This document shows, one piece after another, positions 39,064-51,980 of a stretch of DNA of 64,000 nucleotides. Source of the stretch: Thelephora terrestris (Eukaryota; Basidiomycota; Agaricomycetes; Thelephorales; Thelephoraceae); the NCBI GenBank assembly GCA_015956445.1, contig WIUZ02000023.1:496001-560000 (forward strand), given 5' to 3'. The notes below the pieces were generated by a model, which was not told where the DNA came from, ran no database searches, and saw only the letters and a program-made list of their open reading frames with translations. The translations under genes and the position numbers were made by a program. Position 1 is the stretch's first letter. Every line of letters starts with the position of its first letter.

Positions 39064-42000
39064 TCAGAAGAGGCTCTCTCGGAAAAAAGAAAAATCCTCC
39101 TTGTCGAAGTAATGGTTGAGGAAAAATGTACGACAGCTATTGAAACACGTTCGAGCGGTGAGGCGCGCGTCAGCCTTTTCTCCGAATCTGGGGATCAGGT
39201 TCACAGGCATGCGGAGGTGGTGCAATGGAACAATGCCACCCATTGGAGACCCATCGCTCCTAAACGCTCTGCGCAAGACATACATACCGTGAATCGGATC
39301 GGGAGCAAGCCTGGCTCCTCTTGGGAGGTGGGTCTGGGGGACAATGTCGAAGCGTTCGACATATGCGAGATACAGCGGACGTGCTGTTGGAACTTCCCAG
39401 ATGGGATGGAAGATAGTGCGAATTTGACCTACAAAAAAACCTCCCACATTCTATCAGCATCCAGCCACATATTAGATATCGAGGGAAAAAACTCACCTTC
39501 CAATCCAGGAGGTGGTCGCTCAGAACTCCCCTCACCATCAACTGAGAATATTGCAGTGTCGCATCTGCCAGTGGGCCATCCGTTGCCTGGCGGAGACGCA
39601 AACAACTTACGAGGGGGAGTGAGGGTAGCAGAAGAAGGACCACCTTTGGTTTGGATCCTGACGGAATGCCAAACTTTCACGTCTTCAAAGGGTGCATCGG
39701 CGTCCCGGAGTGGTCCCCTTCTCCCTGCGATCGTGCGATGCTGTTGATCGTGGAGGTAGTGCGAGAAGAAGTCCCGTAGCGTAGGAAGAAGGTCGGGAAT
39801 GGCGAACTTGGTAGAGACGTCCACGATCCTCACGCGCGAAGTATCGGCCCTGGCATTGAGACGGAAGGCGGTGGTTGGGGTGGAGAACGTTCGTGGGAAT
39901 CGGGCGGTTGGGCGGGCTTGGGTCTCGGTTGTGGCGACGACAAACAGGTCTGTGATAGGCCGAGGTGGTCCAAAGACTTGTGCGACTTGAGGTAGCTCCG
40001 ACGTCCAGTTGTTGCCATCGCCATCACAAGTGTCGAACATCCAGTCCGGCCCAGCGGCTTGGTGAGGTGTGTATACTTCGGCCGCGGTGTGGATGGCTGT
40101 TGCGAGTTCGAAGTGCCGGCGTTTTTCATCGCGGTCAAGGTGTCGACATATCTGCGGGTAGTAGTCGTGGTTGTTGGTGTTCTCCCGGGGCGCCTTGATG
40201 AGATCAATGTGTAGACGTTCTGTGACATCTGCGGACCATTGGGGGAGTGCCCCTGACCACTTGATGCAGGAGACGATGGACTGGAGTAGCTCTAGTTTCG
40301 GGATTTGGAAGTGGGTCATCGCGGCTCCGCTCTTTCCAACACGAAGGCTCAGGTCGAGGATGATCTGCTTGAACTGGTGGAATATCTCGAGGGCCCTAGT
40401 GATGTCATTCAGGATGTCGATGTTGAGGTTGTGAAGCTGCGAGAGATACCGCAAGTCGAGGAGAGCACGGACACAGATGACAAACTCGGGACGGACACAG
40501 TCCGCGATCAAACCAAGAACGTATCGTTGAATGTCTCGATGTTCGCGACCAGTGACCTGTTTCAACAACGAGATCCCAGAAGGAAAGTGGCGATAACCGC
40601 TTCGCGGCTGGAGAAGGGCAAAGCGACGATCCAACTCAACGTCACCGATTGCTCGAAGGATCCATTTGACGTCGTGGTCCCAGAAAGACTTGTGGAGGTG
40701 GTGGAGGATCTCGACCGGAAAGACCTGTGATGGGTTCGGGAGTGTTCCGTCGGGCAGCCTCCAGTCGCGCCAAAAGGGGAGGTCAACGCCGTTGAGGCGG
40801 TGCAGTTCTCGAGCCTTGGTCGCGTAGGTGGCAACATTAGACGGGTCGAAGTGCGAGAGGTCGTTGAGAGATGCAAGGATGTCCAGAGCCGTTCGTGGGG
40901 GATGCTGGAAGGGATCGCCAAACTCTCTGAAAGTTGCCGTGGTGAGGTGGGACGTCTTTCCTGCCACGCCAGTCAACGCAGCGGCTTCAGGCGTATCGGC
41001 GATATAGGCAACGAGGGGAGTGAAACAGAAACGGGTATAGCCACCGTAGTCCCTCATCCAGGCTCCTGTCTGGGCGGTCGTCTTCAGGGGGGAGGTCACG
41101 AAATCGAGGCAGGCGTGAACAAGGCGGTTCTCTAAGATCCCGCGAATTTTCTTTTGAACGCCGACAAACTTGGGGACAGGGATCAGTGCAAGGAGTTTGA
41201 GAGCATGCGAAGAACTCGACAGGCGAACTGAGGAGTGGATGTTTGCGAGGGTGATAAGGAGAGGGTGTGCTGTGTGGTCGCCAGTCATTGCTGTGAGTCC
41301 CGTCTTGTCCGATGAGAGCACGATGCCGAGTGAGGTCGCTCCAATAGGAAGTCTTGCCTGTGTATCCCATGCCCCATCGCTTGAAATCCATTCGTTGTAT
41401 TGCCGTTCCCCGTTTGAGTCGTATTCCATTATCGGAGCGTAACTGATCTTGCCTGAGAAGAGTGGGTTTGTAAGGATCGATTCGACGCACTCAAGAGGAT
41501 CGCGATAGTATAGGACGAGTGGGGTCTTCGTGGAATAACCAGGAATGGTTACAATGGTTGATTTCCAAGGTGGCCCGCTGGGAAGCAGCTCGATGAGGCC
41601 GCGCAAAGTCCTAGCGCAATTGAAGGAAAGACCGAGGCCAGCGATCTAGTACAGGGCCGAGCTGATCAGTTTTTCATCAAACAGAAGATGGTAAACATGC
41701 GTACCGTGCTCAGCGAGAGGAAAGTGTCGATCCTCTTCATAGAAAGACCTGAAGACGAGAGGAAGGATGCGATCTCCCATTCACCTTTCGATTGAAAAGG
41801 GAAATAGATGTTGGATGCCCGCTGGTCTGCGTGTTGGTCGCTGTGGAAGTTCCCCATGAATCCGTTACTGCGACCGTGCACAAAGCCAGCGTGGGGGAAC
41901 TCTGTCGAGTGAGAGGAAGGAGGGTTTGGCGGTATTGCTGGAGGGACAGGAGGGGTTGCTGGAGGGACAGGAGGGGTTTCTGGGCGAGGAGAGGCTGGTG

Positions 42001-42118
42001 GGTGTTCCTCGTTAATAAAGAAAGTCTTGCAGCGTGAGAACCGGTGATTCATGTGTTTGAGGACGGAGGTATCGTTTGCGAAAACCATGCCGCAAGTGGG
42101 ACACGGCGTGGGGGCCAT
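39064..42118 (-). CDS. Plavaka-family DNA transposase
   Basis: Plavaka transposases are large DDE-type enzymes abundant in Agaricomycetes. The start is set at MAPTPCPTCG (ATG 42118), which opens a C2H2-like finger (CPTC...HMNHRFSRC). Exon 1 contains NIYFPFQSKGEWEIASFL and ends near 41700. After an intron the main exon (about 41645-39440) carries LLPSGPPWKSTIVTIPG, LVLYYRDPLECVESIL, RQYNEWISSDGAWDTQ, GIVLSSDKTGLTAMTGD and HPLLITLANIHSSVR, the family's hallmark blocks. The final exon (to 39064) has VGQIRTIFHP, RPLYLAYVERF and FFLNHYFDKEDF. A longer N-terminus from 42226 is open but would overlap the divergent gene starting at 42233. The frame appears intact. The transposon ends were not identified with certainty. 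Confidence 0.85.
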
Positions 42119-42232
42119 CGTGTTGGACCTCGTGTTGGCGCTGAGTACTTGGCGCCTGGGCACTGACTTAGGGGACGCGAGTAGACCGGAGGCAAGTTTC
42201 CCACAGTTCCTTCCTCTCGATCTCATCCCCCA

Positions 42233-42888
42233 TGTCGACTAAGACTCAATGCAGCTTGAACACCCCTCATGGCATCGAATCTCTCATCACACTGGTGGAC
42301 CAGATGACCTCAGTGTTGCCGGTGAGTACTTTCTTCACACCTCATTTCACGGCAGGCTCATTAATCTTGGCTTAAAGGTTGTCGACGTGGCCAGTGATGG
42401 ATCCCTTACTAGCTCAGAGGCCCAGGAGAGACTGCTCCAGGAAGTCCGAGCAAAACGAGACGCCTTCGTGCAGGAAAAGGCCCGCGTCACAAACCTCTTG
42501 AACTCGGCAATAGAGAAGGTCAAAATCTACGAGGTCCTACTAGGCATGACGGAATCGCAAGTTTGCAAGGTTGAAGATCTTATTGGGGACATTCGCTTTC
42601 GCCTTCGTGAGCGTGGCGTTCTTCTCAGCCATACCTACATTTCATCCGCCGCCCCGCCTCATACCGACATTGCCTCCGCCGGCACGTTTTTGCCAGCCAC
42701 CTCCGCCTCGCCTCTGCCGGCCCTTGATGAAACAGTTCCTCGTCAGACAGGCCCAGAGTAAGTCCACGCCATCACGTCTCGGACTCCCCTCCCCTTTTGC
42801 ACAATGCTGACACCCCCGTTGTTTTATTACTCTTTGATTGCACAGATCCCCCTTGGCGTCACCCATGCTGCACGCCACTAACTCTTAG
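42233..42888 (+). CDS. Small coiled-coil protein divergent from the Plavaka transposase
   Basis: Function unknown. It starts at ATG 42233 (MSTKTQCSLNTPHG), about 115 bp from the transposase start on the opposite strand, so the two share a promoter region. Exon 1 ends near 42321 at GTGAGT. Exon 2 (from about 42378) has the helical, charged stretch AQERLLQEVRAKRDAFVQEKARVT and a second helix near SAIEKVKIYEVLLGM, with a proline/serine-rich tail. A GTAAGT donor at 42757 and an acceptor TTGCACAG ending at 42845 would add a short last exon to a stop at 42886-42888; without splicing the frame stops at 42761. Divergent pairing with a transposase suggests element-borne cargo, but no family is recognised. 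Confidence 0.6.
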
Positions 42889-43049
42889 TCACTCCCTCGT
42901 GTTTCCTCGTGTTCTTCGTGTGCCGGGCACGTTCCTTACCACGCGACCCTGTTTGTCTCTTATATAATGCGAATGAAATTTTTTTTGTTGTTTCCTTGCT
43001 TTTGCCCCTTCTTCCACTTCCCTCCTTCGTCTTATCTCTTTTTCAATCC

Positions 43050-45340
43050 ATGCCAGCTGGCCGAGGAACAGGACGGGGAGGTGGACGGAAGCGTGGTCAG
43101 GCCACCATCACTCACTCTCACTCTGCTCACTCTGCCCCACCCGCCCCGGTCCCACCCCATGGCGCTTCTCCAGCAAACAACACCCGGTCTTCTCGCTCGC
43201 GTACTGATCCAATCCAATTCGAACAAGGCTTCGAATCCTCCTCGTCGGTCCAGGGGAAGCGTCCGCGCCCGTACCCCCAAGAGGAGGAAGTTGAGTCGCC
43301 CGCCGTTATTCCAAAAAAAATAAAAAACAAGGTCATATTTTCCAATATCTCTCGTTCCCACATCTAACCTCCCGCCACCAGTCTGCCGTCTCGCACGATA
43401 CCTCTGTGACATACGCTCACCCCGCACATATGGCTCACTCCGCAAGTACGGCTCACACTCCTAATCCAGCTCACCCTGCAAATACGTCACTCGTTGATCC
43501 ATCCCCCGGTTATCTCCATTACTCTAATGATCGCTTTGTCAATAGCAACATCGAGTCGGCCCCTCGTTATCAAGTCCCTTCTCAGGTATTCGCAAATGTC
43601 CATTCCTTGACTTCCGGTCCCGGTCACACCTCATACCACATACCCTCGGCGATGAATCCCCCAACGATGAATCCCCTCCCGCCACCCCCTCCCGCCACCC
43701 CTCTCCCACCGGCGTATCGATCGCAGCCTCCTTCGGTGATCGAATACGAGTTCATATCCGATAGCGAGGACGACGAGGAAGGTTCTGTGGTGGATGTCAG
43801 CGGCTCTGCGCTCGCGCACCAGGTATGTGGTTTGTAAATGTCGGCGAAATATACTGATTTGGTTTCGGAAAAGTTCCAGGAACCCGTACCGGTACTCGCT
43901 AACCATTGGTCTCGCAACGGTGCACCTAGACCGCCAATGTCCTCGTCGCATCAAGCTCCAGCACCGCCTCAGACCCCTGGTCAACGCCCACGCCCAACGC
44001 CCACTCCTCGGCGTCCACTCCAGCCGTCATTGCTAACGACGCTCCCTCATCAACCGGGGTATTTTGCTCCTCAGCCAGCTCAGTCGGTCGTCGCTCCTCA
44101 GCCGGTCGTCGCTCCTCAGCCGGTCGTCGCTCCTCAGCCGGTCGTCGCTCCTCAGCCGGTCATCGCTCCTCAGCCGGTCGTCACCCCTCAGCCTGTCATC
44201 GCTCCCCATCCACCTTCTCCAGTCGCTGTTGTCGTGCATCGTTCCCGCGCCGAAGTCGAGCCGTACTTCCAGCCGGGCGAGAACGCAACCAAGCATGGAT
44301 CCTGGCCGGTGAGGTGGCGAAAGTTGTTAGAGTACGCCAAGTTGTTTGCACTCCACGACCTGCTGCAAGGTAAGCAAGGTTTCCCCACGCCTCTCAATCT
44401 CAGCGAGATGGCCGGGGAGGCCCTCGTCCTTGCCTGGAAACTTTATCACAAGAGAAGCTTGCACGAAGAGCTGAACTCCCAAGTTTGTAAGGAACTCACA
44501 TCCTTTATTCGGCGGCCCTAATCTGACATCCTTTTCTTAGTCCACAATTATCGCGAGGAGCTTCGCAAACTGGTATGTGCTGGACGCCATGCCACCCTAA
44601 TATTACTGACACCACTCATTCCCCTCTCTCTCCGCAGATCGTCAGCGATATGCGAAACCATCGCGCCAAGCTTCGCGATGCCATTGTCGACATGACGTTG
44701 AGGTCCCCCGAGTTGCTCGACCCTTTGAGTCCGACCTTGTCCATCGCCGATCACGCTCGCCATCTCATAGAACACTATCGGTTCCTTGACGCCTCCTACG
44801 TGAGTCGTCAACTATTTTTCTCACTTGTTCACTAACAAAAATTCAATTATAGGAGGGCGATCGTACTCCCAAAGTCATGTACGGGTCCCCGCTCTTCGCC
44901 AAGGTCCTCTACCACATGTACACGAGCAGGACCTGGAGGGCCGTTCTTCGTGTCTCGCTTGAGGTGGACTTCCAGGACCCGGCTGCGAAGGGTTTCGAGG
45001 AGGATTGGATGCCGTGTCCTCCAACGTCCGTCCTTGCATTTGCGGGAACCCTAGTAAGTCCGTATCCCTCCCATTCTTGCATGCCGCTTACCACCGCCCC
45101 TAGACGATCAATGCCTTGGAGTGTTGCGCTGTCGGCTTCCGCCAATCCAGGGCTCCGATGGACGAGGAGTCACACCGTCAAGTCTATTCGCTTCTTTTCG
45201 CCCACCTGGAACGTGAGTTGAAGATGCCCCACGCTCAAGCACAGCTGGAGCAGGCCCTCAACATGCATCGGTAAGTGGAATCAATTCTTCCTCCCTGACC
45301 TTCTGACCTGAAGTTCTTTAATAGCTTGCGGATGAAGTAA
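43050..45340 (+). CDS. DUF6532-type protein, multi-exon, with long low-complexity N-terminus
   Basis: The start is ATG 43050 (MPAGRGTGRGGGRKRG), followed by a basic, serine/proline-rich region with an acidic patch (FISDSEDDEEGS near 43760) and an eight-fold PQPVVA repeat (44085-44205). The conserved C-terminal domain begins near 44250 (AEVEPYFQPGENATKHGSW) and continues through exons with IVSDMRNHRAKLRDA, MYGSPLFAKVLYHMYTSRT, VLAFAGT, a junction to TINALECCAVGF, and HRQVYSLLFAHLERELK, ending at TAA 45338-45340. Several GT-AG introns of about 50-60 bp fit. The domain pattern resembles DUF6532, known only from Agaricomycetes and often multicopy; the role is unknown. The neighbour arrangement with Plavaka suggests that it travels with the transposon. 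Confidence 0.65.
44085..44205. repeat. 18-bp coding tandem repeat (PQPVVA)
   Basis: About seven consecutive GTCGTCGCTCCTCAGCCG units encode VVAPQP within the DUF6532-type gene. The later copies carry single changes (VIAPQP, VVTPQP). The frame is kept because the unit is 18 bp. Confidence 0.9.
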
Positions 45341-45764
45341 AGGCTCCCTCACCCGTCTTCCACCTCCGCTCCCTCCTTTCGTCTTTGTCGCTCGGCGTCT
45401 TGCCTCCTGCTCCTCGGCGTCGTTCCTCCGCTGGTGCCGTCTTCTCGTTGTCGCCTCTACATCTTTCCTCCGCTGCTCCACCCACCAGTCTTGTCTCCTC
45501 GTGGTCGCCTCCCCTCGTGCGCCATCTGTTTTCTTTTCACATCCTCGGCCCGTGCCTTGGTCGAGGCCCTTGTTTTCTTGCCGCCCTAGAGGCCTTTTCC
45601 CCACTACGAGTACCCTTCCCTTACTTCGTAGTACAAGTAGTCTGTTCCCCGCGTCGTTTCAAATAACTACTACTTGCGTCCAACAATTGATTTGTTTTCT
45701 GCTTTCCTGCTTTCGTGCCGGCCATGACAAAACACCAAAACCTATCGGGTAAAAATACGACATA

Positions 45765-45985
45765 ACAAAATGACATTCGGGTAAGACATGAAATGAACAT
45801 TCGGGCAAAAAACATGACATTCGGGTAAGGCATGAAATGAAACATCCGACATAAAATATGACATTCGGGTAATACCTCTAAATAACATTCGGGTAGGAGA
45901 TCAAAAATGACATTCGGGTAAGGAGGCAGACTTCGCGTGGCAAACAAAGAAGACATTTTGTATTTCAGATGAAGCTACCCGAAAT
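45765..45985. repeat. Imperfect ATTCGGGTAA / GACATTCGGG array
   Basis: The motif ATTCGGGTA or ATTCGGGCA occurs about seven times with a spacing near 20-35 bp, often as GACATTCGGGTAAG...ATGAAATGA. It lies between the DUF6532-type gene and the DIRS-like ORF and is followed by denser CGGGTAG repeats to 46030. It could be a subterminal transposase-binding array. It is not a canonical TTAGGG telomere repeat. Confidence 0.7.
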
Positions 45986-47045
45986 TGCCGTTACCCGGCC
46001 GGGTAGTGCCCGGGTAGCACCGGGTAGTGGGACGAGATTTTGCTGATGCAGAAACAGGCAAGTTTGTTTTTTTTTCCCTTTCCAGAACCCAATGGAACCT
46101 CGTGCTAAACTTTCTTTCTTTCGTTCTCCCTTTCCACTCTTGCGTCGCCATCCCCACCGCAACCCACAATCTTTTTTTCCATATCACCGCCACGCAACGC
46201 AACACCTTCCTTCTCCCCTCCACCCCATGCCACGCCCTACAACAACACCACTCCTGCCCCTCGCAAATCACGCACCCCATCTGTTGGACGCCACCCCCAC
46301 AGGTGGCGATCCTCTCTAACAGAGATGCGTTTGGGCCCGGAGTAGGCTTCAGGGATAGGGGTCGGAGCACGCGACGAGAACGAGAACGAGATGTGGGCAG
46401 GCAGAGATCGTCTAGATCCCTCTCCCCCAAAGACCGCAACGCGAAACGAAAGTTTCGAAAGGACGCCCAGACTCTGAAGCATGGGCCAAGTCCGCCTGTC
46501 CGGTATGCCTCAGTCGGAAACGACACCATATCCGCCAATGTCGTGCACCCACCCTCTGGAATGGCAAAGATGAAGCACGATGCTCAAGAACGGCCGATGG
46601 CTACATCGTCGACAAGGCCGGAAGAACCCTCTGCCTCGACTGGAATCAGATCATTGGATGCTCCAAGAGATCCTCTCGACACATCCATGAATGCTCAGGA
46701 TGCGGCGAAACGTCGCACGGCGCTCAAAACTGCGGTCTCGCACAGGAGGCTCCTCCCACGCACGCCGCTGATCGCTGAGCGGTGGCACGACGCCCTCGTC
46801 TCATCGCGCCTCCTGCAGAAATACCCCAAGATACCGCTGTTTATACGAAAGGGCGCTCTCGCCGGAATCCCCCCTATCTCACAATCATTCACACCTCTTA
46901 ATAAACAATCTACAGAAGATTTGTCAGACGCCTTTAATAACATAATACAAGCAGAATTTAATAAAGGGCGATACATTGGGCCCTTCTTGCAACACGAGCT
47001 GGAGGAGGAGATAGGCCCGTTCCAGTCGTCCCCACTGTCGCTGGT

Positions 47046-48120
47046 CAGTAGTGCTTACCCAAGTTGTGACACAAACCTGGACTTTGTCCACAGGTCTGTG
47101 TGCATTAGGTCCCCTCGTTGTGTTATTCATTTACTGAGTAGATACATTCACAAATTGGTCCACGGCTTGTGTGGTTTGTACTACGAATGCCTCCCAGGTT
47201 TGTGTGAATAACAATGCCGGCCAGTATGGCTCGCTTAATGGCTGACAGCTAGCTTCTCGGGGGTGATGGGGGGTGAATACCGGCCTCCCATCAATCAGGG
47301 CCTATCAAGACGCGTTGCAACCGTGAGAATCCCTTGCATAGCACGTCCTCGCTGGCGCCTCCCTCCCATCAATTCCGGTCCCTTCTGACGCGCTGCAACC
47401 GTGCGAATTCCTCCTGCGGCGCGTCATTGCTGGCGCCTCCCTCCCATCAATTCGGGTCCCTTTCGATGCGCTGCAACTGTGTGAATCCCTCCTGCGGCGC
47501 GTCATCGCTGGTGCCTCCCTCCCATCAAGATGCCTCTATGCGGAGCAATCGTGGGAACTGCCCTTCCCATATGTCATGGCCCCTCCCGTGACATATCTCA
47601 GCCCTCCGGTATAATATTTTCTTCCCCCCTGCACGCGTTCTATATGATGTTCTGTATTAAATAAATAATAAATAAAATAAAATAAATTGTAAATAAAAAA
47701 TTAGGGTGAATAATCAGAAACACGTGAGCAGCATTGGTGACCATACCCACCCATATGCGCGCCAAAAAGAACGGCAAGGTGCCAGCTCATTGGGTTCTGG
47801 CGACCGCAGGCGCTCAAACCCAGTTGCATCGCACTTGGTTTTCCACGCAAATAATGTAGCCTTCATAATAATCTCACTTTTAGTCTGGTGTAGACATGAC
47901 AAATATATATTTACATTCCATCCGAGCCCCTCAAACACGTTTGTTTGTTGTGCATTTGCGAACAACAAACCTGCCCCGTTCTCCGATAATTTCCTTTTTT
48001 GGAATTTCCCTTTTTGGAATTTCCTTTTTTGGAAGTCAGAACAAAATTTTATACAAGTCCGCAAGCGCACCCACACGAAAATTCAACTCACGGGTCACAC
48101 AATGGAAGGGAGATCAAGAA
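47046..48120 (+). repeat. Left long terminal inverted repeat of the KDZ element
   Basis: It matches 56700-57878 in reverse. Within it, about three tandem units of 60-75 bp (near 47330-47530, GCGTCATYGCTGGYGCCTCC) form a minisatellite; the right arm holds about four. A triple GGAATTTCC(C/T)TTTTT block lies at 47990-48035. Confidence 0.85.
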
Positions 48121-48200
48121 ACATTGTCATTTGGGGGGGTCGTTAAGTCCGTCATAAAACGCGAGGCAACAGATTCAATCTACTACTGAAAACAAGCCAC

Positions 48201-51200
48201 CTAACCTTCAGCAATAATCTGAAGAAAATCTTGATAGAGGTGAGAGCCGGTGTCTGGCTCAGTGGTCCCCTCTGCAGGTTGCTCGAGGGGCTCGTCCTGA
48301 TCGGAGTGGATGTTGTCATTGTCGTTGTCTTCAGGGACGAGCGGGATGATGGATGGAACAGCATTTCGACCTCGCTGGGACGTGCCAATAAGAGCTGAAT
48401 AGTGGGCCAGCCATTCGAGGCCCAGGCCTTTGGGCTGTAAGGAGCTGTGCCAGTCATTGACAAACACTTTGATCATGTCTCGAAACATTGCTGATTTGCG
48501 ATGGGCGTAAGCTCGGAGACCCTGGAGGACATTGTCGGAGGGCGGGTTCTTGCTGTTGGCACGCTCCTCGGCACGCTCCTCCCATTTGGAGGCACTCCAA
48601 GAAAAGAAGCAAAGTGTTCGCCGCATCTCCTCCACACACAATTCCACTTCTTCCTCGAAGCGCTTTGCGCGTTCTTGAGCTCTTGCCCAGTCAACGAGCA
48701 TATACTCTTCAACCTCTTTCGTCGAGACGTTGGTGTCCTCGTCATTACCAGAAGCTTCGTTGATGGGAGGGGAGGCCTGGGCGAGATTGGGGGGTGTGGT
48801 TGTGGATGGCAGAGATCCTGGGAGGTCAGGGGGTGTGGGTGGTGCCCGCACTGTCCAGATCCATGAAGGAACAAATCTAGATTCAGAGGGCTCATCCTCT
48901 TCACGTGCCGGGCCACGGATGTCCTCCTTCTTGAGCTCCAACAAGAACTTGGCCCATCCTCCTGAAGGGTGGAGGCAGAGTAGGGCAGCGCGTGCATCGC
49001 GGTAGCGAGCACTCACCTGGGCGACCCTTACATCAAGGCCTTCCCAAACGCTCCGGGATCGCGTCATGGTTCGCTGTGTTGGAGATGGGTGCTTCTTAGC
49101 TTGAAGAACAAGCCCCCGAACAAGGCGTCGAAGACGTCGGAGGTGATCGAGGGCATCAGCGGCTTGTGCATACCGAAGCCGAAACTCGAGCGTCGGAAGT
49201 TCACTTGTGCAGCTGACATCGCGGGAGGTCAAGGGAAGAGCAGACGGAAGCCAGAGTTTCACCAACTCTGGGGCGTCAATCACGAGCTCCGGGTCAACGT
49301 CGTCAAGGAGTGCCGCACAACCTGGCATATAGATGCGTTGGGGGGAGCGAAGATTGTTGATTGCATGTGTAAGGGATCTGCGCTGGTCTTGAAGGGACTC
49401 TCGTTGATAGACGCTGCTTGAGGACGCCGTGCGGTGGCGTGATCGTAGAACACGCCTGTGAAACAGGTGAGTGTTGGGTGTGTTGTAGGTCAGGGGTGGA
49501 CGTACTGCTTCTCCTCAATATCCAATGCTTGTCGTAGGAACGCTGATGGTGTTGTCTCGTGTAGTTGGCTAGCTCCCCTTTTCTGGGCGTCGGACTCCTC
49601 CTGTAGAAACTCGCGCCTAACAGAGGCAAAAGAAACAGCTATAGAGGATTTTAGCCGTGGTCTCAAGCAGGAACAGAGAACGCACCTATGTTGTGCTCTT
49701 CAAAGGGGTTTGGCTTGCTTTTGTCACGTTTGTAGTCAGCAACCATCTTCTGCCACCGGCGAACTGTCTCCTCAGAGATAGACGTGTTGAGGGTCTTTGC
49801 AACTTCGCGCTGCGCTTTACTCCACTTCCATGCTTTCTCGAGGGATTTCCGGAGGTTGGTACCTGTAACGACTTGAGTGAGAGAGCACCACACAAAAAGA
49901 GGAAAGACTTACGTAGGTTGACGACCTTTCTCCAGTTCCAGCTACCCCAATGGTCATCAAGGATCTGATGACGAGCGGCAGGCCCATTCTCTCGCGACCA
50001 TGTCGCAAGAGACGTCGAGTGGGACCAGACTGTCTCAACACCCTCGCCGTGTGTTAACCCAACACCATCCATCAGTGCAAGGTCAAACGGACCCTGGCAA
50101 CTAGCACCGTGGCCTACAAGATGGAACTTTGGTATTGCGATGCGGAAGGAAAGTTTGTCAAGATCAATATTGAAGGGTGGGAGGTAACTGGCGAGACGAC
50201 GGCGGAGATTGATACCCCACTGGCAAGCAATGTCGTAAGTGACAAGAAGCTGGCAGATACCCGAGTCGAGGTCGTTTACAACCGAGGATGCAAAAGCGTA
50301 GTCAGTGTTGATGTATCTGAAGCAGGGAATAAGTCAAAGATGTTGAGGGGGTTAAAACACCATACCGTTCGCCTCGTTGCAAGTCAGCAGCACCATTACT
50401 CCGAACAAGCGCATGCCGACACGAGGAGATCACGACCCCAGTAGCAAGGTAACCGCGGGACGACTTGGTATAGGCGTCGCTCACCGCGTGCAGCTTTGAG
50501 CCACAAGTCATTTCCTGGAAAACATGTGTCAGTGTTGTGCGGTCACAGTGTTCAGTAAGAATACCTCTTGAGGGGGGGGGTCCTTTGAGGATTGGGAAAG
50601 ATGTAGAAGATACTTGTCATCGTTGACCATATAAGCAAGACGTGTTCCAAGGTCAGGGTCAGAGAAGGACCGGTCTTTGAGCTTTAACTTGAAGCACGCA
50701 TCAAGGGCGAGGATGAGCGTAGATTTCCAACTTACAAACATACAACAAGAGGTAAGTATGATGACACAACACTGAAAAGAGCGAACCGTATCCTACTCGT
50801 TGGCAAGAGCATCTGCATCAACATTACGACCTGGATGAGGGCATGCAGGACACTCCACTGCCATACTACCATCAGGTAGTGACTTGACACCCCCAGAGTG
50901 ATGCGCAGCACCGCCACGTTTCAGGATGTGCAGATGTACCCACATCCGATATACGAGAGAGATCTCGTTGTAACGGAACTATATATTTACGTTAGTCACA
51001 GGGCTTGCACGGACGTTAGGAACCTACGATTTCAGGCGCAAGGCCGGCGCTACTGGAAAGATGAATGATTGTGTTGTAAAAGTCATACAAGTTTGTTTTG
51101 TTCTGAGATTGAAGGTTGTGGAAGAAGCCAAGCAAGCGAAAGGAAAATGCGGTGTGTGGTCGAACTATGGTCGCGGGGAACCAGCGCATCTTGAGGAGCT

Positions 51201-51980
51201 GTCGACGCCGGTAGGCGAGGTCCCCTGGGTTGCACTCGCAGTATCGGATGACGACTTGGTGGACTCCGGTGAGGTCGAAGATGGTAAGCTGATGACGCCG
51301 AGAGGGGTGCTCGCATACTTTTCCAAGCGGGTGGTGGCCCAACTGTATAACGAGACCGAGCGCGCCAAGAAGATCAGACTTGAAGTATTCACCGTTCCAT
51401 CGCTGTGTGGTTGGTGGTCAATGGGGGTGGCTCATGGCAGGGCAAAAACCTACCTCGACACGATGGAGAGGGAGTCGACGGTGTGACGCCAAGAGGCAGA
51501 CATCACAGAAGAGATCTCGTGCACAGCAATCTGTGCATCGAAGATTTCCAGGGCTCTCGCAGACAACACACACTAAGGGATAACCATCAAGTCCGTCCGA
51601 GGACAGCAGTTCATCGAGGTATTCCTCCCTCCAGGGGAGCCACTCTGCTAGCTTTGCCTGTGGATGCGGGTTAGGTGGATATTGGGGCAAAAGGAAGAAA
51701 CGCATACCGAGACAGCTTTGCTCGAAGTCTTGCGTGCTCCCGTTTGAACTAAAACCTCCCGTTCATCATCAGATATTGGGTCCTCGGGATACAGAGTCGG
51801 CAGTAGCGACGGAGTGGGGGTGGGATCTGGGTTGAGCGCATTGAGGGAAGTGTTGACGTGGGTTGACGTGGCGCGTCCTTTCTTCGTTCGAGTCCGGTTG
51901 GTCGTCGTTACCTTTATCACGGTGTCGGCAGGGGTGGCCCTGATTGTGCCTACCCTTCGGGTCAAAATGACCTTGGGCAT
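48201..51980 (-). CDS. KDZ (Kyakuja-Dileera-Zisupton) transposase with CxC2-type cysteine cluster
   Basis: The start is likely MPKVILTRRVG (ATG 51980). Reading leftward, a cysteine cluster (CVVCESPGNLRCTDC, LFCDVCLLASHRRLPLHRV near 51500) matches the CxC2 module typical of these enzymes. QLLKMRWFPATIVRP and LYDFYNTIIHL follow, then CPACPHPGRN near 50830. The nuclease core has LALDACFKLK near 50715 (first Asp), TYDIACQWGIN near 50250 (second Asp) and THGEGVETVW near 50030 (Glu), with IPKFHLVGHGASCQGPF between. The C-terminal part has NLRSPQRIYMPG and a large last exon with PSWIWTVR, DWARAQERAKRFEEEVELC and EEMRRTLCFFSW, ending TAG at 48201. About seven short introns are needed and the frames fit. 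Expected to act in the nucleus on the element's inverted repeats. Confidence 0.88.

Noticed and set aside
45765-45985. Possible interstitial telomere because of GGGTAA motifs.
   Set aside because: The unit is ATTCGGGTAA with long variable spacers, not a tandem TTAGGG-type repeat.
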